The notes: a model not told the origin generated them from the sequence alone. Shown: positions 1 through 10,432, counted from the stretch's first letter. The stretch: 64,000 nucleotides of DNA from Caldicoprobacter algeriensis (GCF_023838525.1 NZ_JAHUQD010000007.1:1-64000); one strand, 5' to 3'. Translations and numbers: made by a program.

Positions 1-142
1 CCCTCCCAAAAGTGCTATTTTGCTGACTTTTTATAGTATTATTATACCATATTTAGCACTTTTTTGAAAGAGATTGGCGTATTTTACCCTACAATTAGTC
101 CGAAAAATTTTTACTCCTCAGCGCTGATTAGCATTGAAATCG

Positions 143-171
143 TTGAATCCTCTTCCAAGTTAAGCTATAAT
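143..171 (+). promoter_or_regulatory. SigA-type promoter of the glycosidase gene
   Basis: A -35 TTGAAT (143-148) and a perfect -10 TATAAT (166-171) are separated by 17 bp. Transcription would start near 178, giving a leader of about 150 nt before the glycosidase. The 142 bp upstream hold no gene; they contain a distant inverted repeat (AAGTGCTA at 10-17, TAGCACTT at 54-61) followed by a T run, possibly the terminator of a gene left of the window. Confidence 0.6.
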
Positions 172-327
172 TAAGGCGTGACGTATCTTTTCCCTTCTTG
201 AAGACAATCGTAGTAATAAGCGTCAACTCCGAATTTTACCAGACGAGGCAGAAAGCATGACGGGTTCCCATGTTTTCAAGCAGATTAAACTAAACCCCTA
301 ACAAAATTGACATTTGGAGGGATTTAT

Positions 328-3300
328 GTGAATCTAGAGGATTTTAAAAGTCCCGGACCTATTTATCGCCCTGCGCCTTTTTGGAGCTGGAACGATAAGC
401 TGGACAAAGAAGAGCTGAAAAGGCAGATAAGCGAGATGGCTCAAAAAGGCTGGGGAGGGTATTTCATGCACTCCCGCGTGGGCCTTGTGACTGGATACCT
501 CTCACAGCAGTGGATGGAAATGGTTCGCACGTGTGCGCAGCATGCACGGGCCACCCAAACCTTTGCATGGCTGTACGACGAAGACAAGTGGCCTTCGGGC
601 TTTGCAGGCGGCGAAGTGCCTACCGCCAGTGAAGAGTACAGGAGTCGCGCACTGGTGCTGCTCAAAAAGGAGGAGTTGACCGAGAATGATACGGTGCTTG
701 CAGAATACGTCCATGAAGGCGATACCTATTACATATGCAAGAGGGTGTCAACGCTGGGGAACGCTTGGTTCAACGGTACGTGCTATGTGGACTTGATGAA
801 CCCTGAAGCGGTTAAAGCCTTCATTGACTGCACACATGAACGATACAAGGAAGCTTGCGGGGAATACTTTGGAAAAGAAATCCCAGGTATATTCACAGAT
901 GAACCATGCTACCTTATGGCAGGACACTACAACGTTCCAGCATTGCCCTGGTCAGAATGCCTTCCGCCGTTCTTCAAAAACTTAAAAGGCTACGATATTG
1001 AGGAGCACCTGCATGAGCTGTTCTTTGATGTGGATGACTACCGCAAGGTTCGTTTTGACTTCTTTGATGTCGCCACCCGCTTATTCCTCGAAAGCTTTAC
1101 CAAGCAGTACTATACGTGGTGCGAAAATAACAACCTGAAGATGACCGGCCACTTTATGGCTGAGGATACGCTGCTTTCCCAGCTTCAGTGGATTGGCGCT
1201 GCTATGCCGCATTACGAGTTTATGCACTGGCCGGGGATCGACAAGCTGGGAAGGCATGTTGACCAGCTGGTCACGGTAAAACAGGTCACATCGGTTGTGG
1301 ATCAGCTGGGCAAGGAAAGGGCCTTTTGCGAGGTGTTTGGCTGCATAGGCCAGCAATCCAGCTTTTACCACAGGAAGTGGATAGCTGACTGGCAGGCTGC
1401 GCTGGGCATAAGCTTTGTAAACCACCATCTGTCGCTTTATTCGATGCGGGGTGAAAGGAAGAGGGACTATCCTCCCAACTTCTACTATCAGCAGCCATGG
1501 TGGGAAAATGAGAGGCAGTTCGGCGATTATATAGGCCGCCTGTGTTATGCCGTGTCCCAGGGCAAGAGGGATGTTGATATACTGGTTTTGCATCCCATCG
1601 CCAGCGTATGGAGCGAATATTCGCCATTGCACAGGTATAACAACTATGCGATAGAGAACGGGATATACGATGAGCCATTTACAAACCTCTCCAAAGCGCT
1701 CATGGCCAATAAGCTGGATTTCCATTATGGTGATGAGATGATAATGGAGAAATATGCTAAGGTGGTAGATGGCAAGCTCGTAATAGGGCAGCATTCATAT
1801 TCTACGGTGGTCGTTCCGCCGGCCCTCACATTGCGCTCGTCCACCCTCAGGCTTTTGAAGGAGTTCGCACAGGCAGCCGGCCCAGACAGGCTGATATTCA
1901 TGTATCCGATGCCTGAAAGGATCGATGGAAGGGTAGCTGCCATCGATTGGCCAGAGGGGATACACAGGGTGAAGACCATAAGCGATGTAATTTCCATACT
2001 CGATGGATATTACAAGGACAGAATTAGAATCATAGACGAGGCCACCGGCTTTAATGCTCATAAGATCTTATGCCATCAACGCAGCTTGAACCAGGGCAGG
2101 CTGTTGTTTTTGGCCAACACCGATGAGAAGCGAGAGGTTTGGGCCAAAGTTTCTGTGCCTGGTCAGGGTACGCCTCTCATTTTGGATTTGATGTCAGGGA
2201 AGGCATTCCGCTTGCCGGCGGTTTGGCGCGATGGCCGAATGGAATTCAAGGTCAGGTTCTATTCTGCCGGCAGCCTTCTCATTCTGCTGCCCAATGCCGA
2301 AATTCCAGCTAAACCAGCACCCGCCTATCTGGACAGCGGAGTGCAGCTGGTTGAGCAACCCCTTGCATTGCAGTTTGTACGTGATTGGGAGGTATCGGTT
2401 CTTGAACAAAACGTAATGCCCATTAACGACGTTACCCTGTATCTGGATGGCAAATTGGTGGCGCAGGATGAACCTGTTACCAAGGTGCTGCATCAGTGGT
2501 TTTACAAAGCGCCTGAGAGGACGCCGTTCAGAGCCGAATACACCTTTGAGGTACTGAACCTTCCAGAGGGTGAAGTATTTGCAGCCATAGAGGTGGCCGA
2601 GAACCTGGATAGGATCACCTGCAACGGGGTAGAGGTAAAGCCGCTCAAACGCAGGGGAGAGATGGGAGCCTTTGATCCGCAAAAGAGCTGGAAGGATGTG
2701 AACTTCACCAAGGTGCCGCTGACCGGGACACTGATGAAGGGCAAAAACAAGCTGGTACTTGAAGGCAAGAAGTCCAACAACATAACCGGGCCGGGGACGC
2801 ATTTGCAGGTTGAAGATTTTGAAAGCCATGCACCCACCGAGGTAGAAGCGGTGTACATCGTGGGAGACTTTGCGGTGGTGGATGATGATAAGGTGAAGTT
2901 TGCGATAGACGGATGCATCAGCGTGTCAAACTGTGGCAACCTTACTGTTTCCGGATATCCGTTCTATGCCGGTAAAGCCGAGTTCAAGTCGTGTGTGGAC
3001 CTCAAAGCCGATGTCATTGAAGAAGGAAAGAGGATATACTTGAAGATAAACGATGTGAAGGCTGCCTGCATTGAGCTCTATGTCAATGGGAGATATTGTG
3101 GGATAAAATACTGGCACCCATATGTATTTGATGTGACGGAGTTTATAAAAGCGGGGCAGAATGAGATAAAGCTGGTGGCAGCTACTACGCTTTTTAACCT
3201 CATGGGCCCCAATCGTGTTGCAGGAATTGAGGATGCTTTGTTTGTGGGACCGCACACCTTTGTGGATTTTGCTAACTTTACAGAAAGGTATACGGTGCTT

Positions 3301-3339
3301 CCATTTGGTGTGGGGTCGGCTGCTATAATGTTGGGGTGA
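328..3339 (+). CDS. GH106-like glycoside hydrolase (putative alpha-L-rhamnosidase)
   Basis: A large protein of about 1003 residues with no signal peptide, so probably cytoplasmic and acting on imported plant oligosaccharides. The N-terminal third resembles the catalytic domain of GH106-type proteins: RPAPFWSWN near residue 15, GWGGYFMHSR near 42, and WLYDEDKWPSGFAGG near 80. The C-terminal third looks like beta-sandwich domains. I prefer GTG at 328 over the upstream in-frame TTG at 307, because GGAGG at 316-320 sits 7 nt before the GTG and inside the longer reading frame. The family call rests on remembered motifs; rhamnoside as substrate is inference. The gene stands alone behind its own promoter. 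Confidence 0.75.
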   Translation: MNLEDFKSPGPIYRPAPFWSWNDKLDKEELKRQISEMAQKGWGGYFMHSRVGLVTGYLSQQWMEMVRTCAQHARATQTFAWLYDEDKWPSGFAGGEVPTASEEYRSRALVLLKKEELTENDTVLAEYVHEGDTYYICKRVSTLGNAWFNGTCYVDLMNPEAVKAFIDCTHERYKEACGEYFGKEIPGIFTDEPCYLMAGHYNVPALPWSECLPPFFKNLKGYDIEEHLHELFFDVDDYRKVRFDFFDVATRLFLESFTKQYYTWCENNNLKMTGHFMAEDTLLSQLQWIGAAMPHYEFMHWPGIDKLGRHVDQLVTVKQVTSVVDQLGKERAFCEVFGCIGQQSSFYHRKWIADWQAALGISFVNHHLSLYSMRGERKRDYPPNFYYQQPWWENERQFGDYIGRLCYAVSQGKRDVDILVLHPIASVWSEYSPLHRYNNYAIENGIYDEPFTNLSKALMANKLDFHYGDEMIMEKYAKVVDGKLVIGQHSYSTVVVPPALTLRSSTLRLLKEFAQAAGPDRLIFMYPMPERIDGRVAAIDWPEGIHRVKTISDVISILDGYYKDRIRIIDEATGFNAHKILCHQRSLNQGRLLFLANTDEKREVWAKVSVPGQGTPLILDLMSGKAFRLPAVWRDGRMEFKVRFYSAGSLLILLPNAEIPAKPAPAYLDSGVQLVEQPLALQFVRDWEVSVLEQNVMPINDVTLYLDGKLVAQDEPVTKVLHQWFYKAPERTPFRAEYTFEVLNLPEGEVFAAIEVAENLDRITCNGVEVKPLKRRGEMGAFDPQKSWKDVNFTKVPLTGTLMKGKNKLVLEGKKSNNITGPGTHLQVEDFESHAPTEVEAVYIVGDFAVVDDDKVKFAIDGCISVSNCGNLTVSGYPFYAGKAEFKSCVDLKADVIEEGKRIYLKINDVKAACIELYVNGRYCGIKYWHPYVFDVTEFIKAGQNEIKLVAATTLFNLMGPNRVAGIEDALFVGPHTFVDFANFTERYTVLPFGVGSAAIMLG

Positions 3340-3430
3340 CCTGTACATTGGTTGACCTGTGCATTGGTATTGAAAAAGTCCCTACTGTGATTTGTGTTTG
3401 GCTACTATAATGTGTAGCTGACCTATTTGG
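3318..3430 (+). repeat. Imperfect direct duplication at the glycosidase 3' end
   Basis: The sequence GGCTGCTATAATGT followed by TGACCTGTACATTGG (3318-3351) recurs in altered form as GGCTACTATAATGT followed by TGACCTATTTGG (3400-3430). Inside the first copy TGACCTGTRCATTGGT is itself tandemly doubled (3338-3369). The duplication starts within the last codons of the glycosidase and ends in the intergenic region. The second copy carries a TATAAT that might serve as a -10 for ftsW, but I find no convincing -35. Confidence 0.5.
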
Positions 3431-3535
3431 AGTTTTAAGGTAAGCAGGCCCCCTATCTTTGTAAGCTTTACTTTTCCATTAAAGAAGATTAAAATATGAA
3501 GAAGAAGCTATATCGAACGGAAAGGCAGTGGGGAG

Positions 3536-4927
3536 ATGCCTGCTAAACAGTACGAGATACTTGCCCTTACCATGAGATACTGGTTTGTGCTGCTCATTTT
3601 ATATATATTTGTGCGCAGCTTGGTTTCCACGGTGCGGTATTTGAGCAACGTCAAGGCAACAGCAGAGGAATCAACCGGCAACATCCCGTTTGTGCTGGTG
3701 CTGTTTGCCTTGACGGCTTTTGTCCTTTTGTCGCTAAATGGCGAATTGGATGTTTTGACTTTATTGATGGGCATACTGGTGTGCTCTACTTTTTTGTTTC
3801 AATATTTGTTATTGTGTTACCTGTTTGGTGGGATAGACAGATATTTGCTGCTGATGGTTGATACACTGTGTATAGTTGGTTTCATCATGCTTCAGAGGCT
3901 GCAGCCCGCTCTTGCATTTCGCCAGGTGGAATGGTTTGGGCTGGGCAGCATCTTTTTATTGCTCACTATCCTATATGTAAAATTTTTCAAGCACTGGGAT
4001 AAGCTGAACTATCCTTTGATGATTATTGGCCTCGGAGTTTTGATACTGACCCTGGCCATAGGGAAGGAGATAGGCGGGGCAAAAAACTGGATACAAATTT
4101 GGAAGTACAACGTGCAGCCCTCAGAGTTTGTAAAGATTATCCTGGTGTTCGTTTTGAGCGCAGATCTGAAAACAAACAAGAACAGGTTAAGGCGCTTACC
4201 GGTATTGCTGTTTACGGCGTTCGTAATACTGCTTGTGGTGCTGCAAAAGGACCTTGGAGCAGCATTTCTTTATTTTTGCCTTTTCGTATTTCTTTATTAT
4301 ATAGCCACCTCTGACTGGTTAATAGCCGCTGGCGCTTCTTTCCTGGCTTCTCTGGGCGCCTTTATAAGCTATCATCTATTTGGGCATGTGCGTACCCGTA
4401 TAGCAGCATGGCGCAATCCCTGGGCAGATGTGGAGAACAAAGGGTATCAAATCGCTCAGTCCCTCATAGCTATTGCCAGCGGCGGCTGGGTAGGCCTGGG
4501 CCTGGGCTTGGGTTCGCCGCATGTAATCCCGGCTTCCAAGACCGATTTTATATTTGCCGCAATTTGCGAAGAGATGGGGATACTAACCGGTGTATCGATA
4601 ATAGGGCTTTATCTGTTGATAATGGTAAGAGGAGTAGCCATTGCACTGAAGGCCCGAAAACCGGGAGACACGCTGCTGACCATGGGAGCCACCATATCCC
4701 TTGCCATTCAGAGCTTTACCATAATAGGCGGGGTTGTCAAGTTGATTCCTTTGACGGGGGTTACCATGCCTTTTGTGAGCTATGGGGGCAGTTCCATGTT
4801 GGTGAGCTTCGGGCTGCTGGGTATAGTACAGGGGATAGCCATTAAAAACAGCCAGAGAAAGCAGGACAAGGATGCACAACAGCACTACGAGGAGGATGAA
4901 GGCTGCGATGAGCAAGAGGAAGATTAA
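3536..4927 (+). CDS. FtsW/RodA/SpoVE-family SEDS peptidoglycan polymerase
   Basis: A polytopic membrane protein of 463 residues with about ten hydrophobic helices and an acidic hydrophilic C-tail. SEDS hallmarks are GGAKNWIQIWKYNVQPSEFVK (in the middle third), KDLGAAFLYF and, near the C-terminus, PLTGVTMPFVSYGGSSML. SEDS proteins polymerise lipid II glycan strands and work with a class B PBP; the next gene is such a PBP and overlaps this one, so the two are probably translated together. Whether the pair serves elongation, division or sporulation cannot be read from the sequence, so no symbol is given. Confidence 0.9.
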   Translation: MPAKQYEILALTMRYWFVLLILYIFVRSLVSTVRYLSNVKATAEESTGNIPFVLVLFALTAFVLLSLNGELDVLTLLMGILVCSTFLFQYLLLCYLFGGIDRYLLLMVDTLCIVGFIMLQRLQPALAFRQVEWFGLGSIFLLLTILYVKFFKHWDKLNYPLMIIGLGVLILTLAIGKEIGGAKNWIQIWKYNVQPSEFVKIILVFVLSADLKTNKNRLRRLPVLLFTAFVILLVVLQKDLGAAFLYFCLFVFLYYIATSDWLIAAGASFLASLGAFISYHLFGHVRTRIAAWRNPWADVENKGYQIAQSLIAIASGGWVGLGLGLGSPHVIPASKTDFIFAAICEEMGILTGVSIIGLYLLIMVRGVAIALKARKPGDTLLTMGATISLAIQSFTIIGGVVKLIPLTGVTMPFVSYGGSSMLVSFGLLGIVQGIAIKNSQRKQDKDAQQHYEEDEGCDEQEED

Positions 4928-6368
4928 AAGAAACACCATCGGCGTGCTCCTGGTCCTTACTGCGCTTTATCTGTCATTGATTGCTTACTTTTGTTATGCC
5001 GTGTTGTTCTACGGAAGCAGGTGGTTTGCAGATTCATATAATACCCGTGTAAAGATGGACGAAACAAATCCCCGGATTATACCAGGTAGCATCATGGACA
5101 GGAACGGCGTAGTGCTTGCGGAAACCAAAGACGAACTCGTAAAAAATCCCACAACCGGTAAAGACGAAAAATACTACTTCAGGGCTTATCACAATGAGGC
5201 TGCCAGCGTAGCCCACGTTGTCGGGTTCAATCACAGCAAATATGGGCGAATGGGTGTGGAGGCATTCTATATCTATTATCTTATGGGATACAACAACAGT
5301 CTCATAGAGAAGATATACCAGAAAGCCTTTTTACCCCAGGAACGGGGAAACGACGTGGTCCTGACATTGGACTTCAGGCTTCAGGATTATGTCAGCGAGC
5401 TTATGAGGAAGCAGGGCAAGAGAGGGGGCGTGGTATTGTTAAATCCCAAAACCGGCGAAATACTTACCATGGTAAGCTATCCCACCTTCAATCCCAATGA
5501 TATGGAAAAGGTTGACGATGATAGCCTGGTGAATCGAGCCACACAGGGGCTGTATCCGCCTGGCTCTATATTTAAACTGATTACAGCAGCTTCTGCTCTG
5601 GAAAACATAGAAGATATACGCCAAAGGAAATTCAACTGCACTGGAGCCGTTGAGTTTGATGGCGAAAGGATACAGTGTTATAAGGGAGAAGCACATGGTC
5701 AGTTGGATTTAGCTCAGGCACTGGCGGTTTCGTGCAATACGACATTTGCAAGCCTTGGAATTGAGATTGGATGGAAGGATTTATTGAAAACAGGCAAAAA
5801 GTTTGGATTCAACGACGACTTTTTGTTTTCCGATATAAAGGTAAAGCCGAGCAGCCTTTCCATTAGCTACAAAACCAGCAAGCAGGAGATGGCCTGGACG
5901 GCCGTAGGCCAGGGTAGGGTTCTGGTAACACCTCTTCACATGGCAATGATAGCAGCCACCATAGCCAATGACGGGGTCATGATGGAGCCGAAACTCCTGT
6001 ACAGCGTAGTGGGGCGCAATGGTAATATCCAGAAACAGCTAAAACCCGATGTATACAGGAAAGTTTTGGATAAAGAAAATGCTGAAGTGCTGAAAAACAT
6101 GATGGTTAAGGTGGTCCTGGAGGGTACAGGCAAGCAAGCACAATCAAACAGAATAACAATTGCGGGAAAGACGGGTACTGCTGAAGAAGGCTCAAAAGAC
6201 CAACCAAACAAGAACCTTGCCTGGTTTGTCGGATTTGCTCCCGTTGATAACCCGACGCTGGCCATTGCCGTTTTGCTGGAAGATGTAGGCCAAGGTGAAA
6301 CAGGGGGGACACAGGCAGCGCCTCTGGCCAGGAAGGTCCTTGAAAAGGCGGTTGAATTGGGGTATTGA
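4908..6368 (+). CDS. Class B penicillin-binding protein (PbpA-type transpeptidase)
   Basis: D,D-transpeptidase partner of the preceding SEDS protein. An N-terminal anchor helix (about residues 10-35) is followed by a dimerisation segment and a transpeptidase domain with the three penicilloyl-serine motifs: SIFK (in PPGSIFKLI), SCN (in SCNTTFASLG) and KTGT (in AGKTGTAEEG). The start at 4908 (MSKRKIKRN) follows GGAGG at 4891-4895; in-frame ATGs at 4872 and 4896 are alternatives. The gene begins inside the SEDS gene, which indicates translational coupling. Its length of about 486 residues fits the small PbpA group better than the larger FtsI or SpoVD proteins. Confidence 0.88.
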   Translation: MSKRKIKRNTIGVLLVLTALYLSLIAYFCYAVLFYGSRWFADSYNTRVKMDETNPRIIPGSIMDRNGVVLAETKDELVKNPTTGKDEKYYFRAYHNEAASVAHVVGFNHSKYGRMGVEAFYIYYLMGYNNSLIEKIYQKAFLPQERGNDVVLTLDFRLQDYVSELMRKQGKRGGVVLLNPKTGEILTMVSYPTFNPNDMEKVDDDSLVNRATQGLYPPGSIFKLITAASALENIEDIRQRKFNCTGAVEFDGERIQCYKGEAHGQLDLAQALAVSCNTTFASLGIEIGWKDLLKTGKKFGFNDDFLFSDIKVKPSSLSISYKTSKQEMAWTAVGQGRVLVTPLHMAMIAATIANDGVMMEPKLLYSVVGRNGNIQKQLKPDVYRKVLDKENAEVLKNMMVKVVLEGTGKQAQSNRITIAGKTGTAEEGSKDQPNKNLAWFVGFAPVDNPTLAIAVLLEDVGQGETGGTQAAPLARKVLEKAVELGY

Positions 6369-6590
6369 TTTTCTTTCCCTCCCTGGTGGGACTTCTTGAT
6401 AAGTGATTGGAAGTTGATTTTCGGCATAGTAGTATATGACAAGACAACAGACTTTACTATTGACAAGACAAGTGTTTGCAGAGTATAATATGTTAACAAA
6501 TTGGCGAAGTATATTTGAACTGCCAGTTGTATGCATTGGAATTGCTGGCCAAATGACAGCATATTGAAAGAAGGGGGAGGGAAAGAAACG

Positions 6591-7097
6591 ATGATGAAAA
6601 CCAGAGATATGGTTGTGGGAGGGCTGCTGGCTGCCGTTGCAATTTTAATTCCCCTGCTGTTTGCCAATACGCCCCTTATGGTGCACATTCCGCCTTTTTC
6701 GGCTACTATTGCTTCCCATGTTCCAATATTGTTGTCCATTACCATAAATCCGGCGGTGGCGGTATTTACGGGCGTGGTATCGGGGCTGGGCTTTATGCTC
6801 AGGACATCACCTGTAATCGGCGCTAGAGCCCTGATGCATGCCATATTCGGCGGAATTGGTGCGTATGCCTACAGAAAGGGTATGCCATTTTATATGGTGC
6901 TTTTAATGACAGCACCTCTTCATGGATTGCTGGAGGCGCTGGTGGTGTTGCCCTTTGGATTCAGCTTGAATCAGGCGTTTGTTGTGGTGGGAATAGGGAC
7001 TGTGCTTCACCACCTGGTGGATTCGGCCATAACCCTGGTGGTGTACAGTGCGCTTACGCGGCTGTCGCTTGTAAAGATGCCCCATCATCGGAGATAA
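6591..7097 (+). CDS. ECF-transporter S component-like membrane protein (NiaX-like)
   Basis: A small integral membrane protein of about 168 residues with five or six hydrophobic helices. The ATIASHVPILLSI segment followed by NPAVAVFTGVVSGLGF recalls S components of energy-coupling-factor vitamin importers, especially the NiaX niacin group; this is recall-based and the substrate is unproven. S components need the shared EcfA/A'/T module, which is not in this window. The start is one of the paired ATGs at 6591/6594, behind a GAAGGGGGAGGG-type ribosome binding site. The 220 bp upstream show nothing I can assign. Confidence 0.5.
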   Translation: MMKTRDMVVGGLLAAVAILIPLLFANTPLMVHIPPFSATIASHVPILLSITINPAVAVFTGVVSGLGFMLRTSPVIGARALMHAIFGGIGAYAYRKGMPFYMVLLMTAPLHGLLEALVVLPFGFSLNQAFVVVGIGTVLHHLVDSAITLVVYSALTRLSLVKMPHHRR

Positions 7098-7191
7098 ACC
7101 TGCAGATTATTATATAGAGCGATAAGCGGTGCAATTTTTGGAAGCATATGTCTCTGCTTTGATAGGCCTATACAGGTTTGGCATAGGGAAA

Positions 7192-7221
7192 GGAGCCATG
7201 CAAGGTGTGGCTTCTTTTTTT
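7192..7221 (+). terminator. Rho-independent terminator before uvrC
   Basis: GGAGCCA (7192-7198) pairs with TGGCTTC (7208-7214, one G-U pair) and is followed by a T run to 7221. It ends the transcript of the S-component gene. Confidence 0.65.
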
Positions 7222-7323
7222 ATAGTGCAAACTTAAAAAGCGTTTAGAGCTTTAAGCTAAAGGTGAATTGTAATATGAAATGTGCTAAAATAGTTAGGAG
7301 ATTCAAAACCAGGAAGGCAGTGT

Positions 7324-9204
7324 ATGGGTATGGAGCATCTGGTGGAGAAACTGAAGAAACTCCCTGACCATCCGGGAGTATATTTGATGAAGGATGAGGC
7401 CGGCGACATCATTTACGTGGGTAAGGCCGTATCGCTCAAAAACAGGGTGAAACAGTATTTTCAGTCTTCCCGTAACCATTCGCCCAAAATCAGGGTTATG
7501 GTGAGCCAAATACGGGATTTTGAATATATATTGACCGATTCGGAGCTGGAAGCCCTCATACTAGAATGCAACTTGATAAAGAAGCACAGGCCAAAGTATA
7601 ACGTTCTGCTCAAGGATGATAAAACCTATCCTTATATAATGATTACCACCGAAGAGGAATATCCCAGAGTAATAATGACCCGCAGGGTAAAGAAGGACAA
7701 AAACAAGTACTTTGGTCCCTATACAAGCGCAAAAGCGGTAAGGGAGACCATCGAGCTGCTGCGCAGGATATTTCCTGTAAGGTCGTGCAACAAAGAGGTG
7801 AGGGAAGGCGTAAGGGAAGGGCGCCCCTGCCTGTACTTTCACATAAACCAGTGCCAGGGCCCCTGTCAGGGCAATGTCAGCAAAGAAGAGTATCAGGCAA
7901 TGATCAAGGAGATATGTAAATTTCTTGACGGCAAGCACGACGATTTGCTGCAGGATTTGAGGACCAAGATGGCAGAGGCAGCCAACAACCTGGAGTTTGA
8001 AAAGGCGGCGCGGTACAGGGACAGGATTGCCGCGATTGAACGCATAAGTGAAAATCAAAAGGTGGTGTACACCTCTTCGGTAGAGGATATGGACGTAATC
8101 GCTTTTGCCCAGGGGGATACCAATACTGTGGCCCAGATGTTTTTCGTGCGCAATGGCAAGCTGATCGGCACCGAACAGTTTGTACTGGACGATACGCGGG
8201 ATACCGAACTTAAAGAGGTGATATCGTCGTTCATCAAACAGTTTTATATTATGTCTTTGTATATCCCCAAGGTCATTTTGGTGCAGGAAGATATAGAGGA
8301 TGCCGAAGTCATAATGAAGTGGCTATCTGAGAAAAGGGGCAACCGGGTCTATATCCACACTCCCAAGAAGGGTGATAAAAAAGATCTGGTGGACATGGCG
8401 CTGAACAATGCCCAGGATGCTTTGCGCAACCTGGAGGATAAGCTGAAAAGGGAAGAGGCCAGAACTGCGGGGGCTGTTAACCAATTGGCTGAGTATCTTG
8501 GGCTGGGGAGGCCACCCTACCGCATAGAGGCGTTTGACATATCCAACATCCAAGGAACTGAAACGGTGGCATCCATGGTTGTATTCGAAGGAGGAAAACC
8601 TAAAAACAGCGACTACCGCAGGTTTAGGATAAAGATGGTTGAGGGACCCAACGACTTTGCCAGCATGGCCGAGGTGATAGAAAGGCGCTTCAGGCGCGGC
8701 ATAGAAGAGATTGAAGAGCTAAGACAGCAGGGGAAATCTCCAGAGGATGGAAAATTTTCGAGAATGCCTGATCTAGTGCTCATTGACGGAGGGAAAGGGC
8801 AGTTAAATGCTGCTGTTGAAGCCCTGCGGAAGCTGGGACTGGAAGATATACCTGTGATCAGCCTGGCAAAGAGGCTGGAAGAGGTATATGTAGAGGGGAA
8901 AAGCGATCCAGTCAACATTCCCAAGAACTCGGATGCCCTCCATCTCTTGCAGCGGGTGCGGGATGAGGCCCACCGGTTTGCTATAAGCTATCACCGTAGC
9001 CTGAGGGAGAAGAACAGGCTGCATTCCGTTTTGGAGGATATTCCCGGCATTGGGCCCAAACGCAGAGCGGCATTGCTTAAGCGCTTTGGTACGCTGGAGG
9101 CCATAAAAAATGCGACGCTGGAAGAGCTGGCAAGCGTGGAGGGCATGAACAGGCAGGCAGCGCAGAGCGTCATCGAGTATTTACGCGGAAGTGAAGAGTC
9201 TTAA
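7324..9204 (+). CDS. uvrC: UvrABC excinuclease subunit C
   Basis: Makes the dual incisions in nucleotide excision repair after UvrB loading. Of 626 residues, the N-terminus is a GIY-YIG nuclease ([20 protein letters not shown], residues 15-34). A four-Cys region ([18 protein letters not shown]) follows, then a UVR motif ([13 protein letters not shown]), the RNase H-like UvrC homology region ([32 protein letters not shown]) and C-terminal helix-hairpin-helix motifs ([23 protein letters not shown]). The length is normal for the family. It stands alone between a terminator and the PspC gene. Confidence 0.97.
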   Translation: MGMEHLVEKLKKLPDHPGVYLMKDEAGDIIYVGKAVSLKNRVKQYFQSSRNHSPKIRVMVSQIRDFEYILTDSELEALILECNLIKKHRPKYNVLLKDDKTYPYIMITTEEEYPRVIMTRRVKKDKNKYFGPYTSAKAVRETIELLRRIFPVRSCNKEVREGVREGRPCLYFHINQCQGPCQGNVSKEEYQAMIKEICKFLDGKHDDLLQDLRTKMAEAANNLEFEKAARYRDRIAAIERISENQKVVYTSSVEDMDVIAFAQGDTNTVAQMFFVRNGKLIGTEQFVLDDTRDTELKEVISSFIKQFYIMSLYIPKVILVQEDIEDAEVIMKWLSEKRGNRVYIHTPKKGDKKDLVDMALNNAQDALRNLEDKLKREEARTAGAVNQLAEYLGLGRPPYRIEAFDISNIQGTETVASMVVFEGGKPKNSDYRRFRIKMVEGPNDFASMAEVIERRFRRGIEEIEELRQQGKSPEDGKFSRMPDLVLIDGGKGQLNAAVEALRKLGLEDIPVISLAKRLEEVYVEGKSDPVNIPKNSDALHLLQRVRDEAHRFAISYHRSLREKNRLHSVLEDIPGIGPKRRAALLKRFGTLEAIKNATLEELASVEGMNRQAAQSVIEYLRGSEES

Positions 9205-9263
9205 AAAAGACTGGACATCGATTTGACTGGCATTATATACTTATTAGCGAGGGGGTGTTTGCA

Positions 9264-9464
9264 TTGAAAAAGCTTTATCTTTCGGAGACCGATAAAAAGA
9301 TCGCCGGCGTATGTGGCGGGATTGCTGAGTATTTCGGCATTGATTCTACTCTCGTCAGGTTGGTGTGGGTGCTTGCGTCGATTTTTCTCACCGCTTTTAT
9401 TGGAGGAGTTATCGCTTATCTGATTGCATGGGCGATTATTCCACCGCGCCAGCGAACGCTGTGA
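9264..9464 (+). CDS. PspC-domain small membrane protein
   Basis: About 66 residues forming a single PspC domain: the [31 protein letters not shown] core followed by one hydrophobic helix pair and IPPR. PspC proteins are involved in envelope-stress sensing, but stand-alone copies in Firmicutes are poorly characterised. TTG at 9264 is preferred because GAGGGGG lies 8 nt upstream; the in-frame GTG at 9255 overlaps that site. It lies 60 bp after uvrC and may be co-transcribed with it. Confidence 0.75.
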   Translation: MKKLYLSETDKKIAGVCGGIAEYFGIDSTLVRLVWVLASIFLTAFIGGVIAYLIAWAIIPPRQRTL

Positions 9465-9569
9465 TTCGGTGATTTGATGCAAAAAATTCTATTTTGGTGC
9501 TCATAAAAGAGAGGGCAGTAAGCAAAAATGTGAGCAAAGTATTGATGATTTCAGTGAATACTCTGCAAG

Positions 9570-9598
9570 TTGAGGCGGCAGCAAAATCAGATTATAGA
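9570..9598 (+). promoter_or_regulatory. Promoter of the HAD-hprK operon
   Basis: -35 TTGAGG (9570-9575), a 17-bp spacer and -10 TATAGA (9593-9598), just upstream of the HAD phosphatase start at 9620. Confidence 0.5.
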
Positions 9599-9619
9599 AT
9601 ATTAACGGGGTGACAGTCT

Positions 9620-10432
9620 TTGAAATATCGGATGATTGCAATCGACCTGGACGACTCGCTGCTGGACGATAACCTCACAATTAGCCAGGAGAATCTTCAG
9701 GCGGTACGCCGCACAATCGAGGAAGGGGTTATTGTGACCATAGCCACAGGCCGGATGTTCAAATCGGCACTTCCCTATGTGCAACAGCTGGGAATAGATG
9801 TTCCTGTTATCACCTATCAAGGGGCATTGGTAGTAAACGCATTGTCCCGCAACGTGCTTTTGCATTATCCGGTGCCGCTGGACCTTTCCCGGGAGATCAT
9901 TCGAGAGAGCAAGAAAAACAATATACACCTGCAGGTTTATATAGATGACGAGTACTATTTTGAGCAGCATAACAAGTATTCAGACTTGTATTTTAAGGTA
10001 AGCGGCATTCCAGGAAAAGCCGTAGGCCCTCTGGAAGATTTCCTGGTAAAAGAACCCACAAAACTAGTAATGATTGACGAACCTGAAAACGTTTTAAAAT
10101 GGATGGAGCACTATAAGGAAAAATTCGCTGGGAAGCTGCAGGTAACCATCTCAAAGGCTCACTACCTTGAGTTTACCAACATAGAGGCTACCAAAGGGAA
10201 TGCGGTGAGGTATCTTGCAGAAATGTACGGCATCAAGCCTGGTGAGGTCATCGCAATAGGTGACAGCTTCAACGATATACCCATGCTTACCTATGCCGGG
10301 TTGGGCGTGGCTATGGGTAATGCACCTGAGATAGTAAAATCCCACGCCGATTATGTAACTTATTCCAATAACGAGAATGGTGTTGCCCATGTGCTTGAGA
10401 AATTCGTCTTAGGGGGGAGGAATACCCTTTGA
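9620..10432 (+). CDS. Cof-type HAD-IIB sugar-phosphate phosphatase
   Basis: A soluble hydrolase of 270 residues. Motif I is IDLDDSLLDDN (residues 8-18), motif II is the T in IATGR, and the C-terminal motifs are KGNAVRYLAE and IGDSFNDIPML. The type IIB cap lies between them. Cof family members dephosphorylate sugar phosphates and similar small metabolites; the substrate is unknown. It starts at TTG behind GGGGTGA and overlaps hprK by 4 bp (TTGA), so the two are coupled. Confidence 0.88.
   Translation: MKYRMIAIDLDDSLLDDNLTISQENLQAVRRTIEEGVIVTIATGRMFKSALPYVQQLGIDVPVITYQGALVVNALSRNVLLHYPVPLDLSREIIRESKKNNIHLQVYIDDEYYFEQHNKYSDLYFKVSGIPGKAVGPLEDFLVKEPTKLVMIDEPENVLKWMEHYKEKFAGKLQVTISKAHYLEFTNIEATKGNAVRYLAEMYGIKPGEVIAIGDSFNDIPMLTYAGLGVAMGNAPEIVKSHADYVTYSNNENGVAHVLEKFVLGGRNTL

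Noticed and set aside
1081-1794. 237-codon minus-strand ORF
   Set aside because: Fully antisense to the glycosidase with no ribosome binding site or domain.
5936-6844. 302-codon minus-strand ORF
   Set aside because: It lies opposite the transpeptidase and S-component genes, lacks recognisable domains, and is explained as an antisense shadow.
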